This document shows positions 42,300 to 47,843 of a stretch of 47,843 bases of DNA, piece by piece. Origin of the DNA: an uncultured Bacteroidota bacterium (GTDB lineage: Bacteria; Bacteroidota; Bacteroidia; Bacteroidales; F082); NCBI GenBank assembly GCA_913055825.1, contig CAJXKB010000016.1, positions 1 through 47,843 of the forward strand. The letters are read 5' to 3'. How positions within the stretch are numbered: position 1 is the stretch's first letter; the number at the start of each line of letters is the position of its first letter. A program made the translations under genes and the position numbers. The notes below the pieces were generated by a model. It was not told where the DNA came from, ran no database searches, and saw only the letters and a program-made list of their open reading frames with translations.

Positions 42300-42334
42300 A
42301 AAAAAGCCCGATCAATTTACGTGACCGGGCTTTT
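42300..42334 (-). terminator. Attenuator-type terminator in the lysC leader
   Basis: On the minus strand AAAAGCCCG (42334-42326) pairs with CGGGCTTTT (42310-42302), extended by GTCA with TGAT around loop CGTAAAT, and is followed by six T. It lies 17 bases before the lysC ATG, where an intrinsic terminator makes sense only as a regulated one. Its 5' arm can alternatively pair with 42377-42383. Confidence 0.7.
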
Positions 42335-42352
42335 ACGTGTTAACTAATTTAT

Positions 42353-42433
42353 TTAATCCATATAAAATAGCTGTTGCCGGTCAGTGGTTTCACTCCGTTT
42401 CAACTGCTTTTTATTTTTAATGATATTCCTCAT
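42353..42433 (-). CDS. Candidate leader peptide of lysC (26 codons)
   Basis: A short ORF reads MRNIIKNKKQLKRSE followed by TTDRQQLFYMD and a stop, 18 bases before the terminator stem. Codons 6, 8, 9 and 12 are lysine, 4 and 5 isoleucine, 16 and 17 threonine. Within it, CGGAGTG (42391-42397) can pair with CACTGACCG (42378-42386), and TGACCGG (42377-42383) with CCGGTCA (42322-42328) in the terminator arm. Stalling at the lysine codons would cover the first segment and favour the antiterminator. It also fits the TAnnTTTG box 18 bases upstream. No experimental support; inferred from layout. Confidence 0.5.
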   Translation of the reverse strand: MRNIIKNKKQLKRSETTDRQQLFYMD

Positions 42434-42450
42434 TTCTTGCTTTGAGCTTG

Positions 42451-42458
42451 CAAATATA
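42451..42458 (-). promoter_or_regulatory. -7 promoter box of the lysC leader transcript
   Basis: TATATTTG on the minus strand lies 17 bases before the leader-peptide ATG at 42433. No strong -33 element. Confidence 0.55.
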
Positions 42459-42719
42459 GAAATTATTTTTATTAGGGTTTAGTCGGGTGAAAATCATAAA
42501 GAAAAAAAAATGCAAGATTAATATACCTATAAACGATAACAGTCAAATAAGAAATAATTTGATATTCGTTGTCAGTTTCTTTTATAATTAAATATAAATA
42601 ATTTAAAACCAATAAATAAGCAATAAAATCACAAGCTATAATTTATAATAATTCTTTTTCGCAGGCAATTTTAAATTTAAATTATTAGTATTAAAAACAA
42701 AATTAGTCAAAAATGGCAT

Positions 42720-42727
42720 TAATTTTG
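42720..42727 (+). promoter_or_regulatory. -7 promoter box of the PorT-like gene
   Basis: TAATTTTG matches TAnnTTTG and lies 38 bases before ATG 42766. Confidence 0.5.
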
Positions 42728-42765
42728 ATAGGCTTACATCATGTTAAATTTTAAAAAATGAAAAA

Positions 42766-43374
42766 ATGAAAAAAGTAAATTTAAGTATGATTGTATTGGC
42801 ACTGATGGTAGCCTTTAGTTTACCTGCACATGCCCAAAAGTTTCACTATGGAGTAAAAGTCGGTTCTAATTTTGCCGTTCAATCGGGAATTGCCGAGTAC
42901 TATGACAACAATAATATCCGCGTGGGCCTGCATGCGGGTTTGATAGGCAGTTATCAATTAAAGGACAACATGATGCTACAAACAGAAATCAATTATGAGC
43001 AGCAAGGTGCCAAGTCGGATAATCTTACCAAAAAATTTGATTATGTGAGTATTCCGGTGCTTTATGATTATTCATTTGGGAAAACGTATCACACCAATTT
43101 GCGTTTTCATTTGAATGCGGGGCCTTATGTTTCTTATTTGGTAAATGCTAAAAGTGTGGCCACTAACAATGGCGTTGAAACGACTACCAACGTGAGACCG
43201 GATAGCCACAAAGCTGAGTTTGGTGCTGTTATGGGTGTGGGGCTTATCCAGCCTGTAGGTAAGCATTACCTCTCAATGGATATTCGCCTGAATTTGGGGC
43301 TTACTCATTTTGCTAAAAACGACAACCAGTCACATAATAAAATGATCGGAGTTTATCTCGGATACATTTTATAA
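42766..43374 (+). CDS. PorT-family outer-membrane beta-barrel protein
   Basis: The 202-residue protein has a signal peptide (cleavage after PAHAQ) and a barrel of about eight strands: FHYGVKVGSNFAVQSG, LHAGLIGSYQLKDNMMLQTE, YVSIPVLYDYSF, RFHLNAGPYVSYLV, FGAVMGVGLIQPVG and MIGVYLGYIL. This is the general OMP_b-brl_2/PorT-like family, which has many paralogues per Bacteroidota genome, so a T9SS role must not be assumed. It is transcribed alone between lysC (divergent) and tsaD (convergent). Confidence 0.85.
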   Translation: MKKVNLSMIVLALMVAFSLPAHAQKFHYGVKVGSNFAVQSGIAEYYDNNNIRVGLHAGLIGSYQLKDNMMLQTEINYEQQGAKSDNLTKKFDYVSIPVLYDYSFGKTYHTNLRFHLNAGPYVSYLVNAKSVATNNGVETTTNVRPDSHKAEFGAVMGVGLIQPVGKHYLSMDIRLNLGLTHFAKNDNQSHNKMIGVYLGYIL

Positions 43375-43391
43375 ACAATTTGCAGTGAATT

Positions 43392-43433
43392 GAAAAAAAA
43401 CGGTCCGGAAGTAAAATTTCGGGCCGTTTTTTT
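43392..43433. terminator. Bidirectional terminator between the PorT-like gene and tsaD
   Basis: AAAACGGTCCGGAA and TTTCGGGCCGTTTT form a stem (with a few mismatched or G-T pairs) around a short AT loop, flanked by A and T tracts. It serves both convergent genes. Confidence 0.8.
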
Positions 43434-43450
43434 ATCATACCGGTATTTAG

Positions 43451-44470
43451 TTATTTAAATTGACTTTTTGCGTAAGGGACAATAGTCTGCGGGGCAAAAT
43501 CTTTTTCAAGATATTTAAAATAACCGCTGATTGCGATCATGGCGGCATTGTCGGTAGTAAACTGTAAACCCGGTAGAAAAACTTTCCATTGCATTTTTTC
43601 AGCCATATCAACGACTTGCTGCCGCAACCCGGAATTAGCTGAAACGCCTCCCGCAATGGCAATTTGCCGAATCCCGGTTTCACGGGAGGCCCTTCGTAAT
43701 TTACTGAGCAGGATTTTAATAATGGTATGCTGAATGGAAGCAGACAGATCGGCTTTATTTTTTTCTATAAATCCGGGATCAATTTTCAGCTGATCGCGCA
43801 GGTAGTATAAAAAGGCTGTTTTAAGTCCGCTAAAACTGTAATTCAAGCCTTGGATCTTTGGCTCCGGAAACTTGAAAGCCAGCGGATTTCCTGTTTGTGC
43901 CAGTTTGTCGATTTGTGGTCCTCCGGGGTACGGAAGTCCCATAATTTTGGCAGCTTTATCAAATGCTTCACCGGCAGCATCGTCAATGGTCTTACCCATA
44001 ATTTGCATATCCGACGGGCTGTTTACCTTCACAATCTGGGTATGCCCGCCCGAAACTGTCAGACATAAAAATGGAAATTCAGGAGGGATATATCCGGGTT
44101 TTTCTTCCACAAAGTGCGCTAAGATATGTGCCTTCAGGTGGTTTACTTCGATGATAGGAATGTTTAGTCCCAACGCAAAGGCTTTGGCAAAAGAAGTACC
44201 CACCAACAGCGAACCCAACAAGCCGGGGCCGCGTGTAAATGCAATGGCATCCAACTGATTTTTCCCTATCTTTGCCTCACGCAGAGCCACCTCCACAACA
44301 GGGATGATGTTTTGCTGGTGTGCGCGCGATGCAAGTTCGGGGACAACACCTCCGTATTTTTTGTGAATATCCTGACTGGCAATGATATTCGACAAAATAC
44401 GCCGGTCTTTTAAAACGGCTGCGGATGTGTCGTCGCAGGAAGATTCAATACCTAAAATGTAACTACTCAT
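43451..44470 (-). CDS. tsaD: tRNA N6-adenosine threonylcarbamoyltransferase
   Basis: TsaD transfers the threonylcarbamoyl group to A37 of ANN-decoding tRNAs. From ATG 44470 it has 339 residues: ILGIESSCDDTSAAVL, the iron-binding histidines in NHLKAHILAHF, SGGHTQIV, DDAAGEAFDKAAK and AIAGGVSANSGLRQQ. Full length. An in-frame upstream start at 44488 is weaker because the family starts at this ATG. The start codon directly abuts the proposed start of the divergent TamB-like gene. Confidence 0.97.
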   Translation of the reverse strand: MSSYILGIESSCDDTSAAVLKDRRILSNIIASQDIHKKYGGVVPELASRAHQQNIIPVVEVALREAKIGKNQLDAIAFTRGPGLLGSLLVGTSFAKAFALGLNIPIIEVNHLKAHILAHFVEEKPGYIPPEFPFLCLTVSGGHTQIVKVNSPSDMQIMGKTIDDAAGEAFDKAAKIMGLPYPGGPQIDKLAQTGNPLAFKFPEPKIQGLNYSFSGLKTAFLYYLRDQLKIDPGFIEKNKADLSASIQHTIIKILLSKLRRASRETGIRQIAIAGGVSANSGLRQQVVDMAEKMQWKVFLPGLQFTTDNAAMIAISGYFKYLEKDFAPQTIVPYAKSQFK

Positions 44471-47400
44471 TTGAAAGAAAAAAAACAAAGCAAAAGTATT
44501 AAAAAAAAGCTTCTTCGCCTGCTGAAATACGCTTTATTGGTCTTGTTGGGACTGCTGGTGGTTTTGAGTTTACTTTTCCAGCTTCCCACGGTGCAATCTG
44601 TTGTTGCCCGGCGTTTGGCCAATACGTTGTCCGAAAAAACCCACACGCGCGTAAGTCTGGCTTCACTCGATGTTAGTGTTTTTAATGGAATTGAAGCAAA
44701 CGGCATTGAACTTATCGATTCTATGGGAAGCCCCATGATGAAAGTGGGACACCTGCAGGCTAAAATAGGTTTTCTAACCCTGCTTTCCGGCCGGTTACAT
44801 TTTCGTTCTGTTGTGCTTGATACTGTCGATTTTCGTTTGATTATTCATAAACAGTCTGATGATTATGCTTTTATAAAGTTTATTAACCGCCTTTCGTCTT
44901 CGACTCCTTATACAAAAAAGAACAAAAAACCTTTTGTGCTTAAAATTAAGCGACTGTCGCTGAACCAGGCACATTTTCAGTTGAAAGATGCTAATGTGCA
45001 TAACAAATACGGACCGCATAGCATGGATTATGAAGATCTGGATGTGAAAAACATTGTGATGCGTATACACGATTTTCATATCACAAACGACTCGCTAAAC
45101 TTTGTGGTAGATAAACTTTCTGCCCGGGAAAAATCAGGTTTTCGCCTGAATAAAATGAAGAGCCATGTAATTATCAGTGGGAAAGCATTTTATTTTACAA
45201 AATTTTCTGCAATCACAAACCACAGTAGCCTGGCTTTTGATTATTACATGGATGCAAAGGGTGGCTGGGACAGCTACTCTGATTTTATTGATTCGGTAAA
45301 ACTGCGCGTGAACTTAAAACCATCGGTGGTTGATTTATCGGATGTGGGATATTTTGCCGAAGTGATGTTTAATATGCCCGATGTGATAAAAATAAGGCAA
45401 GGCTCGGTTGACGGACCCATCAGCCGTATGACAGGAAAAGGATTAGATATCAGATATGGTTCCCGGACTCATTTTAGTGGCGATTTTTCCATAGCAGGAT
45501 TACCCGATTTTTACAGTTCCGGCATGAAAAGTAAAATTGTCAGATTCACAACTTCAACGCGTGATTTGCGTTCGTTTTTTCTGCCCGATGACAGCCTGCG
45601 TCATATTCCTCTACCCGATTTTCTTCCCGAAAATGAAAAGCTGAGTGTTAAAGGAAATTTTGATGGACGGTACGATAATTTCTTCACGAAATTTAAAATT
45701 ACCTCCGGCAAAGGAAAAGCCGGTTTGGAAGCCTTGATGGAAACCGGTAGCGACAAAGCTATGCGGTTAGCTGTAAATGTGGATGCCAATCAGTTTCCAT
45801 TGGGCCGGTGGCTCGGAGATTCTACTTTGATTGGAAATAGTACGTTTAATGGACAAGTGAGGATGGATCATATTATTGATCCCCATGCTCCCATAAATAT
45901 TGAGTTGAATTTTAGTCGATTGCAACTTAATCACTATTATTATCAAAACCTTGTATTTTACGGAGACTGGTTTGCAGATAGTTTAGTGACAAACTTGAGT
46001 GTGGACGATCCACATGTTAAGCTGGGAGCTAATGGATATGTACTAATGCGGAATAAGCCGCTGTTTCATCTTCATGCCGATGTGGCAAAAGCCGATTTCA
46101 GGCCTTTAAATCTTTGGACACAAAAAGATTTTCATTTGAAAACAAATGCTGATATTCGGTGGAAAGGTTTTGATCCGGATACATTTCTGGCACATATCAG
46201 CATGAAACATACCCGGTTGCAATTTGGTACGGATGTTTATCCTATTAAAAAGCTGGAGTTTGAAAAGCTTGTAGACTCATCGGGAGCAAATGTCATTCAG
46301 ATTCATTCGGATATACTTGCTATGAAACTGAAAGGCCATTATGAAATAACCAAAGCGGTAAATATGTTTGAAAAGCTTGTAAATCATTATTTTCCAGTTT
46401 TCAAACCCGCAACAGGCGAGCCGTTTAACCTGGCTCAGCACATACATCTTCGTCTCGATCTTTACCGACCAAAAATAATTGGCGAGCATTTTATACGTGG
46501 CCTTAGCATTAGTCCGGGTAGTTGGCTTACAGCCGATTTCAATTTTCGGCAACATCGCATAACGGCAGATGCATATTCCAAAAAGTTGCAATATCAGGGC
46601 ATCGATTTTAAAGGGAACCGTTTAAAAATAAAAACCGATTCGGAAAAGCTTTCGATGCAATACCAGTTGGCTCATCTTATTTTGAAAGATAGTACGGAAA
46701 ATGATAAGTCGGTATTTGGTTTAGATAGTATTAAGCTTGCATTGGGCATGCGTAATGATAGTTTAACAATGGGATTACGGTGGCATAACAGCGATAGCAG
46801 CATGATGAACAGCGGAGATATTGCAGGCGTTTATGTGAAAAAACACGGTGCCGAAGCAATGAAGATTGTGCGGAGTAGAGTTGTTGTGAATGACAGCCTT
46901 TGGCATTTGGATAACCGAAACAGCATCCGCCGCGATTCACTGGGTTGGCATTTTAACAATTTTATGGTTCAGGGCGGCCAGTCGCAATTAGCAATAGAAG
47001 GACATTATCCTAAATTGGAAGATGATTCGCTTATTATTGCATTCCGGAAATGGAATTTGTCCAACCTGGATTTGTTGTGGCGCTTCCTGGGCTTTGACAT
47101 AGATGGAATTATTAACGGTAATATCACTTTCACACGATCGGGAGGCCGGATGGCCCGGGTAGCCAATTTGTATGTTGGTAAACTGGCTTTGAACCATGTT
47201 CCGTTGGGAACAGCCCGTGTGTTAAGCACCTGGGACGATGTGAACAGCTCGGCGTTTATTAAATCGCAAATTATACGAAAGGGAAATTCGGAGATACGAA
47301 AGGTTTTCGCACTTGATGGCTTTTATTATCCTTATCGTGATACGGCCAGCCTTGATTTAAAAATAAATTTCAATCATCTTAATTTAAAATGTATTAATTC

Positions 47401-47843
47401 GTTTTTTGCTGAATATGTTTCTCATATTAAAGGCGTTGCTAATGGCGATTTAAGTTTGAAAGGAACTCCGAAAGATCCTACACTAACGGGTTTTGTTAAT
47501 ATGAAGCGTACCAGCTTGGTAGTAAATTACCTTAATACACGCTATTCGTTTAAGCAAAAGTTCTTGTTTAAACCCGGCACCATTGACTTTGGTCGTGTTA
47601 TGTTGTACGATACATTGGGAAATCAGGGTGTGTTAACGGGAAAACTTTTTCATCACCATTTTCACGATTCACGCCTGGATTTGCAGGTTACGTCACCCAG
47701 ATTACTGTTTTTTAACACCACGCGCCGCATAAATGACGTGTATTACGGACAAGCCATTGCGTCGGGAAAGGTAAGCATCACCGGGCCGCTCAACAATATC
47801 CTGATTAATATTGATGCGACTTCCGAGAAAGGGACTTCTGTAA
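44471..47843 (+). CDS. TamB-like translocation/assembly module protein, partial (3' end off window)
   Basis: The frame is open from TTG 44471 to the window end, at least 1124 residues with no stop; the C-terminal TamB/DUF490 domain is not included. The N-terminus is basic (KEKKQSKSIKKKLLRLLKY) followed by one membrane anchor (ALLVLLGLLVVLSLLF), then QLPTVQSVVARRLANTLSEK, the AsmA/TamB-type opening, and a long series of amphipathic beta strands typical of the periplasm-spanning groove that carries lipids or assists outer-membrane proteins. No ATG lies in frame between the previous stop (44453) and the anchor, so TTG at 44471, immediately next to the tsaD start, is the best choice. Its promoter must lie inside tsaD. 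Confidence 0.85.
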   Translation, partial: MKEKKQSKSIKKKLLRLLKYALLVLLGLLVVLSLLFQLPTVQSVVARRLANTLSEKTHTRVSLASLDVSVFNGIEANGIELIDSMGSPMMKVGHLQAKIGFLTLLSGRLHFRSVVLDTVDFRLIIHKQSDDYAFIKFINRLSSSTPYTKKNKKPFVLKIKRLSLNQAHFQLKDANVHNKYGPHSMDYEDLDVKNIVMRIHDFHITNDSLNFVVDKLSAREKSGFRLNKMKSHVIISGKAFYFTKFSAITNHSSLAFDYYMDAKGGWDSYSDFIDSVKLRVNLKPSVVDLSDVGYFAEVMFNMPDVIKIRQGSVDGPISRMTGKGLDIRYGSRTHFSGDFSIAGLPDFYSSGMKSKIVRFTTSTRDLRSFFLPDDSLRHIPLPDFLPENEKLSVKGNFDGRYDNFFTKFKITSGKGKAGLEALMETGSDKAMRLAVNVDANQFPLGRWLGDSTLIGNSTFNGQVRMDHIIDPHAPINIELNFSRLQLNHYYYQNLVFYGDWFADSLVTNLSVDDPHVKLGANGYVLMRNKPLFHLHADVAKADFRPLNLWTQKDFHLKTNADIRWKGFDPDTFLAHISMKHTRLQFGTDVYPIKKLEFEKLVDSSGANVIQIHSDILAMKLKGHYEITKAVNMFEKLVNHYFPVFKPATGEPFNLAQHIHLRLDLYRPKIIGEHFIRGLSISPGSWLTADFNFRQHRITADAYSKKLQYQGIDFKGNRLKIKTDSEKLSMQYQLAHLILKDSTENDKSVFGLDSIKLALGMRNDSLTMGLRWHNSDSSMMNSGDIAGVYVKKHGAEAMKIVRSRVVVNDSLWHLDNRNSIRRDSLGWHFNNFMVQGGQSQLAIEGHYPKLEDDSLIIAFRKWNLSNLDLLWRFLGFDIDGIINGNITFTRSGGRMARVANLYVGKLALNHVPLGTARVLSTWDDVNSSAFIKSQIIRKGNSEIRKVFALDGFYYPYRDTASLDLKINFNHLNLKCINSFFAEYVSHIKGVANGDLSLKGTPKDPTLTGFVNMKRTSLVVNYLNTRYSFKQKFLFKPGTIDFGRVMLYDTLGNQGVLTGKLFHHHFHDSRLDLQVTSPRLLFFNTTRRINDVYYGQAIASGKVSITGPLNNILINIDATSEKGTSV
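44491..44498 (-). promoter_or_regulatory. -7 promoter box of tsaD inside the TamB-like coding region
   Basis: TACTTTTG on the minus strand lies 20 bases before the tsaD ATG (44470), within codons 7-10 of the TamB-like gene. Confidence 0.55.

Larger units (their letters stand above)
42434..42765. other. Divergent intergenic region between lysC leader and PorT-like gene
   Basis: This very AT-rich stretch has no gene that I can support. It holds the lysC -7 box (42451-42458) at one end and a TAnnTTTG box (42720-42727) for the barrel gene at the other; I see nothing else in the middle. Confidence 0.6.

Noticed and set aside
42300-42458. Lysine riboswitch or T-box before lysC
   Set aside because: The leader is too short for the lysine aptamer and lacks its conserved core; no T-box AGGGTGGnACCGCG-type motif was seen. 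The leader ORF and terminator fit peptide attenuation better.
42766-43374. Calling this barrel the T9SS protein PorT itself
   Set aside because: The PorT-like barrel family has many paralogues; nothing in the sequence or context singles out true PorT.
1-47843. tRNA, rRNA, CRISPR arrays, insertion-sequence transposases, phage genes
   Set aside because: I looked for cloverleaf-like segments, regularly spaced repeats and transposase or integrase motifs and found none.

Overview
The window is chromosomal DNA from a member of the Bacteroidota, probably from the Bacteroidales/Marinilabiliales side. The evidence is the -7 promoter element TAnnTTTG in front of many genes; type IX secretion (T9SS) components together with cargo carrying the C-terminal sorting domain; SusC-like TonB-dependent receptors with an N-terminal carboxypeptidase-regulatory domain; a short primary sigma factor without region 1.1; and the families DUF4249, DUF4835 and DUF6913. 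Most genes are conserved housekeeping genes. No rRNA, tRNA, CRISPR array, transposase or phage gene was seen.

Layout. 1-882: repeat-rich, non-coding. 883-5192: proline catabolism (pruA), an OsmC-like protein and a PgpH-type c-di-AMP phosphodiesterase. 5193-8440: accessory island with an unknown lipoprotein and a small outer-membrane barrel, bracketed by two direct copies of a composite repeat and followed by a GC-rich structured element. 8441-11015: TPP riboswitch and a TonB-dependent receptor, presumably for thiamine uptake. 11119-14395 (minus): bamD-rpoZ-coaBC-porD operon. 14533-15777: alpha-oxoamine synthase (sphingolipid or sulfonolipid type). 15854-19010 (minus): DUF6913, dapA and a secreted M14 carboxypeptidase. 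19127-27108: metallo-hydrolase, porE (minus), a PD40 propeller protein, ffh, folD, a T9SS cargo protein and queE. 27119-33382 (minus): sugar kinase, rpoD, pnp, rpsO and a radical SAM/CGGC pair. 33711-35597: acs. 35622-36852 (minus): a DUF89 phosphatase and a VOC protein. 36853-37335: repeats. 37336-42283 (minus): a small zinc-ribbon protein under a clear operator, a DUF4249/TonB receptor pair and aspartate kinase preceded by a leader-peptide attenuator. 42766-47843: a PorT-like barrel, tsaD (minus) and the start of a TamB-like protein that runs off the end.

Themes. Envelope biogenesis is well represented: BamD, PorD, PorE, TamB, a PorT-like barrel, two TonB receptors and two T9SS cargo proteins. 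The points most worth a second look are a candidate lysine-codon attenuator before lysC (42300-42433), a nested-stem element at 8210-8347, a palindromic operator lying exactly between the -33 and -7 boxes of the zinc-ribbon gene (37576-37606), the repeat-bracketed two-gene island, and an inverted repeat of about 80 bp shared by 250-340 and 37126-37203. All calls come from reading the sequence; no database search was possible.
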